Assembly: GCF_015461845.1 (NCBI RefSeq)
Contig: NZ_JACOPW010000009.1
Span: 62,001-126,000, forward strand
From: Pseudomonas mucoides
GTDB taxonomy: Bacteria; Pseudomonadota; Gammaproteobacteria; Pseudomonadales; Pseudomonadaceae
Length of the DNA: 64,000 nucleotides
Direction of reading: 5' to 3'
Numbering within the stretch: the stretch's first letter is position 1; each line of letters begins with the position of its first letter. The translations under genes were made by a program, and so were the position numbers. This document shows positions 1-8,597 of this stretch, in pieces. Under the pieces are notes generated by a model. That model had not been told where the DNA came from. It ran no database searches and was given only the letters and a program-made list of their open reading frames with translations.

Positions 1-3
1 AAT

Positions 4-561
4 TTACAGCTCTTTTGCGACGCCATCCCGTTGCGCGCGCAGATAGCGCTTCAACGCCGCCAGAGAGTCCGGGCAATAAGGCTTTTGCTGGATTTCCAGC
101 ATGACCTGATCGATGGGCATAAAGCACGCTTCAAGCACCTCTTCGGGCTGCAGAATCAACGGCCCGTCCCAGACCGCCGAAAACGCCGAACACCAGAGCC
201 GGTTGCCGGTGTCTTCAAAGAAGAAGTGATCGTGGGCGGTCAGTTCCACACCGCTCACGCCCAGCTCTTCTTCCAGCTCGCGGGCAGCTGACTCGGCGTA
301 GGTTTCGCTGGCGAGCACCATGCCCCCTGCCGCCACATCCCAGTACCCCGGATAAATGGCTTTGCTCAAGGTTCGGCGGTGCACACAGAGATCACCGGCC
401 GAATTGAACAGCATGATGTAGGTGCCGCGCCCGATCAGCCCACGCTCGCGCAAATCGGAACGGACCAGGGCGCCAAGCAGGTTGTCCTGCTCGTCGACCC
501 AGGCGATCTGTTCGGCATCCGAGGCCGCGCGATGGGCGGCCTCTTTGGCGTTATCAACCAT
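4..561 (-). CDS. Nudix hydrolase (YfcD-like)
   Basis: Hydrolase of the Nudix superfamily, 185 residues, complete. The Nudix box is intact at residues 80-102 (G80, E86, R94-E95, E98-E99, G101), so metal-dependent cleavage of a nucleoside-diphosphate-linked substrate is expected. The substrate cannot be told from sequence. The N-terminal part (EQDNLLG followed by a strand and RTYI-like start of the fold) resembles the YfcD/IPP-isomerase-like branch. It follows the DUF2333 gene by 3 bases on the same strand, so the two are probably co-transcribed. From memory the same pair precedes gcbA in P. aeruginosa (PA4841/PA4842). Confidence 0.88.
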   Translation of the reverse strand: MVDNAKEAAHRAASDAEQIAWVDEQDNLLGALVRSDLRERGLIGRGTYIMLFNSAGDLCVHRRTLSKAIYPGYWDVAAGGMVLASETYAESAARELEEELGVSGVELTAHDHFFFEDTGNRLWCSAFSAVWDGPLILQPEEVLEACFMPIDQVMLEIQQKPYCPDSLAALKRYLRAQRDGVAKEL

Positions 562-564
562 GAC

Positions 565-1632
565 TCAGCCTTGATTGAGCAATTGACGCAGATCGATCAC
601 TGCAGCGTTGGCCCGGGAAATATAGTTGGCCATAACCAGCGAGTGGTTAGCCAGTACACCGAAGCCGCTGCCGTTGAGGATCATCGGGCTCCAGACCGGC
701 TCCTGCGATGCTTCCAGCTCACGGATGATCTGGCGCACGCTGACCGTGGCGTTTTTCTTGGCCAATACGTCGGCGAAGTCGACTTCGATGGCGCGCAGCA
801 GGTGAGACAGTGCCCAGGCCTGACCGCGAGCCTCGTAGAACACATTGTCGATCTGCATCCACGGCGTCTCGACGATTTCTTCGTCCACCTGTGGCACTTG
901 CCCTGGCGTCAGGACTTCGGTTTTCAGCGAAGTGTTGAGTTTGACCCGACCGACGCTGGCCGACAGGCGTTGCGACAGCGAACCCAGGCGGGTGCCGACG
1001 TCACCGAGCCAGTTGTTCAGGTTGTCGGCGCGGGCATAGAACAGGGCGCTTTTCTGGTTAGGATCGGACAACCGCGCCTGATAGCGGCTCAGCGAATTGA
1101 TGCCTTCCTGATACTCGGACTCACTGGAAGGCAGCACCCAGCTCTTGTTGTCGAAGTTGAAACGCGGTTCGGCCTTGGCCAGGTCGGCGTCTTCGGCCGA
1201 TTGCGACTGGGAGCGGGCGAAGTCTTTACGCAGTGCACGGCTCAGGTCGCGAACCTGGACCAGCACGCCATATTCCCAGCTTGGCATGTTGTCCATCCAC
1301 AGGCCCGGCGGGAAACGGTCGTTGGAAATGTAGCCACCCGGTTTGGTCAGCAACGTACCGGCGACGGTCTTGAGGGTTTCCACTGTGGTGTAGCCGACGA
1401 CCATCTGCTTGCCTTCTTTCTCGGCAGCGATCTGGGCATTTTGCTGGACCGGGAACAGCGCGGGCTCCTCGCTCCAATACCAACCCAGGGCAATCGCCAC
1501 CAGCAGGTAAAGGCCGATCAAGGTGGCCAGCGCCCGGCTGAACAGCAGGCCGCCGATATAACTGCGGGTGGCCGACTTCGGTTCAGCGGCACGTTCAGGG
1601 GCACTGCCCGCGCGGTTCTTCCAGTCCAGCAT
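565..1632 (-). CDS. DUF2333 family inner-membrane protein
   Basis: 355-residue protein recognised as DUF2333, a family of unknown function in Pseudomonas and relatives. A short polar N-terminus is followed by one membrane helix at about residues 30-52, then a long soluble, mostly helical, presumably periplasmic domain. The start at 1632 is supported by an AGGAT ribosome-binding site a few bases upstream. The gene lies head-to-head with gcbA, sharing the 286-base intergenic region 1633-1918, in which I saw no certain operator. Family assignment is from recognition of the overall sequence; no function is implied. Confidence 0.8.
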   Translation of the reverse strand: MLDWKNRAGSAPERAAEPKSATRSYIGGLLFSRALATLIGLYLLVAIALGWYWSEEPALFPVQQNAQIAAEKEGKQMVVGYTTVETLKTVAGTLLTKPGGYISNDRFPPGLWMDNMPSWEYGVLVQVRDLSRALRKDFARSQSQSAEDADLAKAEPRFNFDNKSWVLPSSESEYQEGINSLSRYQARLSDPNQKSALFYARADNLNNWLGDVGTRLGSLSQRLSASVGRVKLNTSLKTEVLTPGQVPQVDEEIVETPWMQIDNVFYEARGQAWALSHLLRAIEVDFADVLAKKNATVSVRQIIRELEASQEPVWSPMILNGSGFGVLANHSLVMANYISRANAAVIDLRQLLNQG

Positions 1633-1918
1633 GGCGATATCCTTTCAATCACTTGAGTTCATCGGTTCGACCACAACCCTACGCCATCGTGCCTCGTTTT
1701 GCCGCGTATTAATCGGCGCGCTGCTGTGAGCCAGGATTGCATCGTCGAGGCGCCACTATAAAGGAAGCACACGCCTTGAGCCTATCCGACCAGCCGGTCA
1801 CAAACTGAATGACGCCGCATTACAGATTATTGACGTACGACACTCGTGCAATTGCAAAGAGGTGCTAGCATAGAGCCACCAGTCGATCTCAGCTTTTACC
1901 CTAACTAGTAGTCAGGAT

Positions 1919-3589
1919 ATGACCGAGCCAGAAGACCCCAGCCGTGAGCGCCTCAAGCACCACTTTGCCCAGCGGGTAATTCATCAGGCACGTCAAATTC
2001 TTGAGATCTGGCAGCGCCTGCAACGCAGTGAGTGGTCCATCACCGACTTATCGGAACTGAGCGAGGCGAACCTGCGCCTGTTGCGGTTTGCCGAGCGCTT
2101 CGAACAACCGGAACACACTCAACTGGCGCGCCACATCGGCCAGTCGCTGGAGGCTGTCGACGCCAATCGCGGACGCCTGAGCAGCGGGCTGATCACCGAC
2201 CTCAATCGCTTGATGCAGCGCCTGTCGCGTACCGGCCTGCGGCATGGCGATCAGTACGAACAAACCTTCCTGCCGCCGTTGCGCAAGCCGATCTACGTGA
2301 TGCTGCAGGATCACGACCGCGCTGAGCGCCTGGCCAAGCAACTGGAATTTTTCGGGCTCAGCGCCCAATCCCTCGACAGCGTTGCCGCGTTCCGCGCCTC
2401 GATGGTCGAGCGTTTGCCCGCTGCAATCGTCATGGACGTGGACTTCAGTGGCCCCGGTATCGGCCTGAAACTGGCCGCCGAAGCCCAGGAAGGTCTCGAT
2501 CATCGCCTGCCGCTGTTGTTCTTCAGCCTGCACGAAACCGACACCCCAACCCGTCTGGCCGCCGTGCGCGCCGGCGGCCAGGAGTTTCTCACCGGCACCC
2601 TGGAGGCTTCGAGCCTGCTGGAGAAAATCGAAGTCCTGACCTGCGTCGCCCAGTACGAACCTTATAAAGTGCTGATCATTGACGACTCCCGCGCCCAGGC
2701 CCTGCACACCGAGCGCCTGCTCAATAGCGCCGGGATCGTCACGCGCACGTTGATCGATCCGATTCAGGCCATGGCCGAACTCTCGGACTTTCAGCCTGAC
2801 CTGATCATCCTCGACATGTACATGCCGACCTGCACCGGTACGGAACTGGCCAAGGTGATCCGTCACAACGACCGTTACGTCAGCGTCCCGATCATTTACC
2901 TGTCGGCCGAAGACGATCTGGACAAGCAGCTCGACGCGATGAGCGAAGGCGGCGACGACTTCCTGACCAAACCGATCAAGCCGCGCCACCTGATCACCAC
3001 CGTGCGCAACCGCGCGGCGCGGGCACGCAATCTGAAAGCCCGGATGGTCCGCGACAGCCTGACCGGCTTGTACAACCACACGCACATTTTGCAATTGCTT
3101 GAAGACTGCAGTTTCCGCTCCCGCCGTGAGAACAAGCCGCTGAGCTTTGCGATGCTCGACATCGACCACTTCAAACGGGTCAACGATAGCCACGGGCATC
3201 CTATGGGCGACCGGGTGATCAAGAGCCTGGCGCTGTTCCTGAAGCAACGCCTGCGCAAGACCGACTTCATCGGCCGCTATGGCGGTGAAGAATTCGCAAT
3301 CGTCATGCCTGACACCGACCTCGCATCGGCTTATGCCGTGCTGGATGAAATTCGTCAGCGCTTTGCCGAAATCCACTATCCGGCGCAGCCTCAAGACCTG
3401 TGGTGCACGTTCAGTGCCGGCGTGGTGGAGTTGTGCGAGCACTCCGACAGCCTGATGATGGCCAGCCAGGCAGACGAGGCGCTGTACCGCGCCAAGGACG
3501 CCGGACGAAATCGTGTTCAGGCGGCGCGAACGTCACAGCAAAGTGCCACTTTTTCATCAGAATCCACCGATTCGGTCATAACCCTGTAA
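1919..3589 (+). CDS. gcbA: Diguanylate cyclase response regulator GcbA (REC-REC-GGDEF)
   Basis: Makes cyclic di-GMP from two GTP; the orthologue promotes biofilm attachment in P. fluorescens and biofilm dispersal control in P. aeruginosa (PA4843). The 556 residues comprise a helical N-terminal segment (1-120), a degenerate receiver-like domain (about 126-245), a receiver with D299 as the likely phospho-acceptor (about 250-370), and a GGDEF domain (about 380-540). The active-site loop reads GGEEF (455-459), and the inhibitory I-site RKTD (446-449) sits five residues before it. Activity with product inhibition is therefore expected. Symbol is assigned by architecture and by the neighbours (ctpL, dsbD, aroQ, accBC). 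The AGGA upstream is unusually close to the ATG. Confidence 0.88.
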   Translation: MTEPEDPSRERLKHHFAQRVIHQARQILEIWQRLQRSEWSITDLSELSEANLRLLRFAERFEQPEHTQLARHIGQSLEAVDANRGRLSSGLITDLNRLMQRLSRTGLRHGDQYEQTFLPPLRKPIYVMLQDHDRAERLAKQLEFFGLSAQSLDSVAAFRASMVERLPAAIVMDVDFSGPGIGLKLAAEAQEGLDHRLPLLFFSLHETDTPTRLAAVRAGGQEFLTGTLEASSLLEKIEVLTCVAQYEPYKVLIIDDSRAQALHTERLLNSAGIVTRTLIDPIQAMAELSDFQPDLIILDMYMPTCTGTELAKVIRHNDRYVSVPIIYLSAEDDLDKQLDAMSEGGDDFLTKPIKPRHLITTVRNRAARARNLKARMVRDSLTGLYNHTHILQLLEDCSFRSRRENKPLSFAMLDIDHFKRVNDSHGHPMGDRVIKSLALFLKQRLRKTDFIGRYGGEEFAIVMPDTDLASAYAVLDEIRQRFAEIHYPAQPQDLWCTFSAGVVELCEHSDSLMMASQADEALYRAKDAGRNRVQAARTSQQSATFSSESTDSVITL

Positions 3590-3590
3590 C
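3573..3590 (+). promoter_or_regulatory. Putative Pho box (PhoB site) for ctpL
   Basis: The 18 bases CGGTCATAACCCTGTAAC match the PhoB consensus (two CTGTCAT-like direct half-sites 11 bp apart) at about 14 positions. A TAAATT -10-like hexamer lies at 3601-3606, 10 bases further, the spacing seen in PhoB-activated promoters. The ctpL ATG is at 3642. The site overlaps the last codons of gcbA. Phosphate control of CtpL, a receptor linked to phosphate taxis in P. aeruginosa, would make biological sense. Confidence 0.6.
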
Positions 3591-3641
3591 ACAAACGCAA
3601 TAAATTCAGGCGCTTACCATTCTGCCGTTGGTAGACCCGCT

Positions 3642-5588
3642 ATGCGCCTGAAGCTGCTGACCAATCTCAACACCCTCCTTTTAGTCGCTGTGTGCTTGGC
3701 CCTTGGCGCCACGCTGTGGTGGTCGCAAAAGGCCTTGGAGCGCCCCTATCTGTTGATGGAGCGTTACCTGGGGCTGTCCCAGCAATTTCAGAATGAAGTC
3801 GCGCGCAATATCGAGGACTACCTCGCCAGTGGCGATGCCCTGCGCCTGAGCAGCGCCAGCCAGGCGATTGATGTCTTGCAAAAAGATCTGGCCGAGCTGC
3901 CACCGGCACTGGCCGAGACCTTGCGCCCGAGCCTGTCGACGCTGGATGAGTTCAGCAAAACCGACCTGTTGGCCGCCGGCAAACTCGCGGGCGACCCGCA
4001 GGCATTGCTGCTGCAAGCCGAGCGCGAACTCGGCGCCAGTCTTGACCAGCTCAACCAGTACGCCAGCGCAAACGCGGCTTACCTGACGCCGCTGCTCGCC
4101 GCTTCTCAACATCTGGGCAAACTCTCTCTGGCCCGGGACAAACTGGTCAGCAGCGGCCGCAGCGAACTGGCCGCCGACGTCGAGCGTGAAGTGGCCAGCA
4201 TCCGTGCTCAGGCGGAACTGCTGGCCAGCTTGCCGTTGCTCGGCGTAGCCGCCAAGACAGAATCCAGCACCGATGATTTCGCCTCGATGATGGGGTTGGA
4301 GAACAACGAGAAAGCCGCCGCGGAAGACGCTGGTGTCGGCCTCAAGCGTGAACTCAACAGCCTGCTCACACGCTACCCGGCCGAGCTGTCGCGCACCCGT
4401 GATCAGATCCAGAAACGCACCGACCTCAGTGCCGCCACACACCTGAAAATCGCCGCCGTGCAGCAAGCGATTGCCGGACTCGAACCGGTGGTCCGCGCGC
4501 AGCACGGGCAGATTCAGGGCGAAGTGCGCTTGATGCAGGGTGTGATGATCGGGCTGATCCTGCTGATCGCACTGCTCATCGATACCCTGCAACGACGGCT
4601 GGCCCGAACCCTGACCAACCTGGCGCCAGCCCTGTCCACCTGGGCCGAAGGCGACTTCAGCCGCGACATCGAGCTGGGCAATACCAATCGCGAATTGCAT
4701 GACATCCAGGCGTCGCTCAATCGCTTGCGCGCCTACCTGGTGGATCTGGTCGGGACCATTCGTCTCAACGCCGAGCAGGTCGCCGGCAGCAGCCGAACCC
4801 TGGCCGACCTGAGTAACGACCTGCACAGCGGTGCCGAACATCAAGCCGGCGACACCGCCCTGATCCGCGATTCCCTTGGTGAACTGGAGGCGACCATTCA
4901 ACAAGTCGCCGGCGATGCCAGCCAGGCCGCGGATGCCAGTCGCCATGCTGGCCTGGCGGTGGAACACGGTCAGAAAGTCATTGGCCTGAGCCTGACCGGC
5001 CTGCATGCGCTGGTGGGTGAAGTGCAGGGCAACGCGCAGATGATCGAGCACCTGGCGGAAGAGTCGGCGACCATCGGCGGCGTGCTGACAGTAATCCGCT
5101 CGATTGCCGACCAGACCAACCTGCTGGCCCTGAACGCCGCCATCGAAGCGGCCCGCGCTGGCGAGATGGGGCGCGGGTTTGCGGTGGTGGCGGAAGAGGT
5201 TCGCTCACTGGCGCAACGCACCGCAGGCGCGACAGCAGAGATCCAGACACTGATTGCCGGCCTGCAAACCGCCGCGCGTCAGTCGGTAGAGGGCATGCGC
5301 GCGCAGGTCGAACACGCCGAAGCCACGGCCAGTCAGGCGCAGGCGGCAGATGGTGCGCTGGATAAAATCGTCGGCGCGATCCAGACCATTGCCGACACGG
5401 CTGTGCGCATCGCCGATGTCACCGCCCAGCAGAGTGGCGCGGTCAGCGAGATTCGCGATCACAGTGAGCGCATCCATCAATTGGGTGGGGATAACTTGCT
5501 GCGCATTGGTGAAGGGCGTGAGCAAGGGGAGAATCTGTTGGTGCTGGGCGGGCGGCTGCGTACCGCCGTTCAGGCTTTCCGCGTCTGA
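3642..5588 (+). CDS. ctpL: Methyl-accepting chemotaxis protein CtpL
   Basis: Membrane chemoreceptor, 648 residues. A membrane helix near residues 8-28 and a second near 298-318 flank a helical periplasmic sensor domain. A HAMP segment (about 320-375) leads to the cytoplasmic signalling domain. The hairpin tip, with the near-invariant NLLALNAAIEAARAGE motif, is at about residues 489-504. It signals to CheA/CheW. Position directly after gcbA and before dsbD matches P. aeruginosa ctpL (PA4844), reported to mediate taxis at low phosphate and toward chloroaniline; ligand here is inferred from that. A Pho box lies just upstream. Confidence 0.85.
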   Translation: MRLKLLTNLNTLLLVAVCLALGATLWWSQKALERPYLLMERYLGLSQQFQNEVARNIEDYLASGDALRLSSASQAIDVLQKDLAELPPALAETLRPSLSTLDEFSKTDLLAAGKLAGDPQALLLQAERELGASLDQLNQYASANAAYLTPLLAASQHLGKLSLARDKLVSSGRSELAADVEREVASIRAQAELLASLPLLGVAAKTESSTDDFASMMGLENNEKAAAEDAGVGLKRELNSLLTRYPAELSRTRDQIQKRTDLSAATHLKIAAVQQAIAGLEPVVRAQHGQIQGEVRLMQGVMIGLILLIALLIDTLQRRLARTLTNLAPALSTWAEGDFSRDIELGNTNRELHDIQASLNRLRAYLVDLVGTIRLNAEQVAGSSRTLADLSNDLHSGAEHQAGDTALIRDSLGELEATIQQVAGDASQAADASRHAGLAVEHGQKVIGLSLTGLHALVGEVQGNAQMIEHLAEESATIGGVLTVIRSIADQTNLLALNAAIEAARAGEMGRGFAVVAEEVRSLAQRTAGATAEIQTLIAGLQTAARQSVEGMRAQVEHAEATASQAQAADGALDKIVGAIQTIADTAVRIADVTAQQSGAVSEIRDHSERIHQLGGDNLLRIGEGREQGENLLVLGGRLRTAVQAFRV

Positions 5589-5599
5589 TAGACCCCTTT

Positions 5600-5664
5600 C
5601 GCGAGCAAGTTCGCTCCCTCAGGGATATGCGTTCCCCCTGTGGGAGCGAGCTTGCTCGCGATGG
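5600..5664. repeat. Inverted REP pair (REPIN-like)
   Basis: Two REP units face each other: CGCGAGCAAGTTCGCTCCC at 5601-5619 and GGGAGCGAGCTTGCTCGCG at 5643-5661. They form a hairpin between ctpL and dsbD. The unit is the common Pseudomonas type with core GGGAGCGAGCTTGCTCGCGA. The copies are nearly exact inverted repeats. Confidence 0.85.
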
Positions 5665-5752
5665 CGTCGGTACAACCACCACCGAACGCCCCGCCCTGCA
5701 CACCCGCGCGCCGTCCGCTATCATGCCCCCAATTCCGATACGCGAGATTGTC

Positions 5753-7504
5753 ATGCGCCGTTTGCTCTGCCTGCTGCTTTTAGTGCTCGCCCTGCCGGCC
5801 ACCGCCGCCGGGTTGCTGGACACCCGACCCAGCTCCACCCTGGGCTCGATCAACAACAGCGCCGACTTCCTGCCGGTGCGCGAAGCCTTTCAACTGAGCC
5901 TGGTAGACAGCACGCCGCAATCGATCAAGCTGCGTTTCGTCGCCACCGAAGGCTATTACCTCTATCGCCATCGTTTCCAGTTTCGGGCTGACCCGGCCGA
6001 GGTAACGCTGGGCGTCGCCCAACTGCCCAAGGGCGAACAGAAGCACGACGAGTACTTCGGCGATGTCGAGGTGTATCACGGGATCATCGAGGTGGAACTG
6101 CCGCGCACCGATCAGCGCGCCTTCACGCTGGCCGTAACCTATCAGGGTTGCGCCGACAAAGGCCTGTGCTATCCGCCGGAAACCGAACGCCTGAGCATTA
6201 ATGGCATCGGTGCTCCTGATCAGGCCCCGACGCAAAACTGGGGATGGCGTGAACTCGCGCTGTTTTTCCTCGCCGGCCTGGGTCTGACGTTCACGCCTTG
6301 CGTATTGCCGATGCTGCCCATTCTTTCCGGTGTGGTGTTGCGCGGTCAGGTCGGTGGTTTGCGCGGTTTCAATCTGTCTTTGGCCTACGTGCTGCCGATG
6401 GCCGCCTGCTTTGCCCTGCTGGGTGCACTGATGGGCCTGTTCGGCGCACAACTCAATCTTCAGGCGCGCCTGCAATCGGCCTGGGTGCTGGTGCCGTTCG
6501 CGACGTTTTTTGCGGTATTTGCCCTGGCCATGTTCGGCGTATTCGAACTCAAGCTGCCGCACGCCATCAGCAGTCGCCTGGATCGCATTGCCGGGCGCAC
6601 GGAAGGCGGTTCGCTGTGGGGCGCCGCGGTGCTGGGCGTGGTGTCGAGCCTGCTGGTTTCGCCCTGCGTTTCGGCGCCGCTGGCCGGTGCGCTGCTGTAC
6701 ATCAGCGCCAGTGGCGATGCATTGGGCGGCGGTTTGAAGCTGTTCATGCTTGGCCTCGGCATGGGCGCGCCGCTGTTGCTGGTGGCTACCGGTGGCGCGG
6801 CCTGGCTGCCGAAAAGCGGGCCATGGCTGGTCTATGTGAAAAACGCGATTGGCGTGTTGTTACTGGGATTGGCGATCGGCCTGCTCAGCCGCGTACTGCC
6901 GGGCCAGATCACCTTGCTGCTGATCGGTTTGCTGGCCGGTGGTGTCGGCTTGTTCATGGGCGCGCTGGAGTTCGTCTACAAACCCCCTCGAAAACGCCTT
7001 GGCCAGTTGCTCGGGATGTTCCTGCTGTTTTACGCATTGGCCTGCTGGTTCGGGGCGTTCAGCGGACAGACCGATCCATTCAACCCCATCGGCCAATCGC
7101 GTGCGATTGCAGGTAACGCGCCTGCGCAAAACGCCGGTACCTGGCAAACCATCAACACGCCCTCAGAACTGGATCGCGTGCTCGCCGATGCTCAATCCTC
7201 CGGCACCCCGCTGTTGCTCGACTGGTACGCCGACTGGTGCATCAGTTGCAAAGTCATCGAACACGAAGTGCTCAACGACGCCAACGTCATCGAACGCCTG
7301 CAAGGCTATCGACTGGTTCGTTTCGATATCACCGCCAGCAATGCCGAACAACGCGCCCTGCTCGACCGTTACAAACTGTTCGGTCCTCCGGCCCTGATGT
7401 TTTTCGGCAAGGACGGTGTTGAGCGTGCCGATGTGCGAGTGATCGGCGAGATCAACGCCAAGGACTTCGCCGAACGTGTTGCGAAGGCAAATGACCGGAT
7501 TTAA
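5753..7504 (+). CDS. dsbD: Thiol:disulfide interchange protein DsbD
   Basis: Moves reducing equivalents from cytoplasmic thioredoxin across the inner membrane to periplasmic partners such as DsbC and cytochrome c maturation proteins. 583 residues: signal peptide (1-20), N-terminal immunoglobulin-like domain with C133/C139, a multi-span membrane domain with the paired redox cysteines C183 (TPC) and C305 (SPC), and a C-terminal thioredoxin domain with C496-I-S-C499. All six redox cysteines are present. The start at 5753 gives a proper signal peptide; an in-frame extension to 5627 would only read through the upstream REP. It corresponds to PA4845 (dipZ) by context. Confidence 0.93.
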   Translation: MRRLLCLLLLVLALPATAAGLLDTRPSSTLGSINNSADFLPVREAFQLSLVDSTPQSIKLRFVATEGYYLYRHRFQFRADPAEVTLGVAQLPKGEQKHDEYFGDVEVYHGIIEVELPRTDQRAFTLAVTYQGCADKGLCYPPETERLSINGIGAPDQAPTQNWGWRELALFFLAGLGLTFTPCVLPMLPILSGVVLRGQVGGLRGFNLSLAYVLPMAACFALLGALMGLFGAQLNLQARLQSAWVLVPFATFFAVFALAMFGVFELKLPHAISSRLDRIAGRTEGGSLWGAAVLGVVSSLLVSPCVSAPLAGALLYISASGDALGGGLKLFMLGLGMGAPLLLVATGGAAWLPKSGPWLVYVKNAIGVLLLGLAIGLLSRVLPGQITLLLIGLLAGGVGLFMGALEFVYKPPRKRLGQLLGMFLLFYALACWFGAFSGQTDPFNPIGQSRAIAGNAPAQNAGTWQTINTPSELDRVLADAQSSGTPLLLDWYADWCISCKVIEHEVLNDANVIERLQGYRLVRFDITASNAEQRALLDRYKLFGPPALMFFGKDGVERADVRVIGEINAKDFAERVAKANDRI

Positions 7505-7635
7505 TCAGCCGGTCACATATTTCGCGCAAACATCGGCTATCGTGCTGGCTATTGCATAGAACTGGACAGTCACAAAGGCTTTGCGGCATAGTCGCCGGGT
7601 TCTGACACTTGCACACAGATAACAAGGAACAGCAG

Positions 7636-8091
7636 ATGGCGACCCTATTGGTGCTGCACGGCCCCAACCTGAACTTGCTCGGCACCCGTGAACCGGGCAC
7701 CTATGGCGCTACGACACTGGCGCAGATCAACCAGGACCTGGAACGCCGCGCCCGTGAAGCCGGCCATCATCTGCTGCACCTGCAAAGCAACGCCGAGTAC
7801 GAATTGATCGACCGCATTCACGCCGCTCGTGGCGAGGGTGTGGACTTCATTCTGATCAATCCAGCAGCTTTTACACACACAAGTGTCGCATTACGTGACG
7901 CGCTGCTGGCGGTGAGCATCCCATTCATCGAAGTGCATTTGTCTAACGTGCACAAACGCGAACCTTTCCGCCATCACTCTTACTTCTCCGACGTAGCGGT
8001 GGGAGTGATCTGCGGCCTTGGCGCCAGCGGTTATCGACTGGCCCTGGAGGCCGCCCTGGAACAGCTTGAACCACAAGCTATACGCCCCTGA
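7636..8091 (+). CDS. aroQ: Type II 3-dehydroquinate dehydratase
   Basis: Catalyses dehydration of 3-dehydroquinate to 3-dehydroshikimate, the third step of the shikimate pathway, as a cytosolic dodecamer. The 151 residues are the normal type II length. The N-terminal HGPNLNLLGTREP stretch and following GTYG (active-site lid arginine and tyrosine), NPAAFTHTS, and the EVHLSN plus REPFRHHS segments with the catalytic histidine are all visible. The ATG at 7636 has an AAGGAAC ribosome-binding site; an upstream in-frame start lacks one. It heads the aroQ-accB-accC cluster, a conserved arrangement in Pseudomonas. Confidence 0.95.
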   Translation: MATLLVLHGPNLNLLGTREPGTYGATTLAQINQDLERRAREAGHHLLHLQSNAEYELIDRIHAARGEGVDFILINPAAFTHTSVALRDALLAVSIPFIEVHLSNVHKREPFRHHSYFSDVAVGVICGLGASGYRLALEAALEQLEPQAIRP

Positions 8092-8115
8092 CCGACCCTT
8101 GGGAGTTGATGATTC

Positions 8116-8580
8116 ATGGATATCCGTAAAGTTAAGAAACTGATCGAACTGCTGGAAGAGTCCGGCATCGACGAGCTCGAGATCAAGGAAGGCGAAGAGT
8201 CCGTACGTATCAGCCGTCATAGCAAGACGCCGGCTCAGCAATACTACGCACCTGCTCCAATGCAGCACGCTCCGGCACCTGCGCCTGTTGCTGCTGCTCC
8301 GGCTGCCGCCGCTGCACCTGCTGCACCGTCCGCACCTGTCCTGAACGGCACCGTAGCCCGTTCGCCGATGGTCGGCACCTTCTATCGCAAATCTTCGCCA
8401 TCCTCGCCTTCGTTCGTTGAAGTTGGCCAGACCGTGAAGAAAGGCGACACCCTGTGCATCGTCGAAGCCATGAAGATGATGAACCACATCGAAGCTGAAA
8501 CCAGCGGTGTGATCGAATCCATCCTCGTCGAAGACGGCCAGCCGGTTGAGTACGACCAACCGCTGTTCACCATCGTTTGA
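8116..8580 (+). CDS. accB: Biotin carboxyl carrier protein of acetyl-CoA carboxylase
   Basis: Carries the biotin that is carboxylated by AccC and then used by AccAD to make malonyl-CoA for fatty acid synthesis. 154 residues: an N-terminal helical segment, an Ala/Pro-rich flexible linker (about residues 46-75) and a C-terminal biotinyl domain. The biotin-accepting lysine is K120 in EAMKMM. The coding sequence ends 17 bases before accC, so the two are translated from one transcript. Confidence 0.96.
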   Translation: MDIRKVKKLIELLEESGIDELEIKEGEESVRISRHSKTPAQQYYAPAPMQHAPAPAPVAAAPAAAAAPAAPSAPVLNGTVARSPMVGTFYRKSSPSSPSFVEVGQTVKKGDTLCIVEAMKMMNHIEAETSGVIESILVEDGQPVEYDQPLFTIV

Positions 8581-8597
8581 ACCGCGGAGAAACTTTG

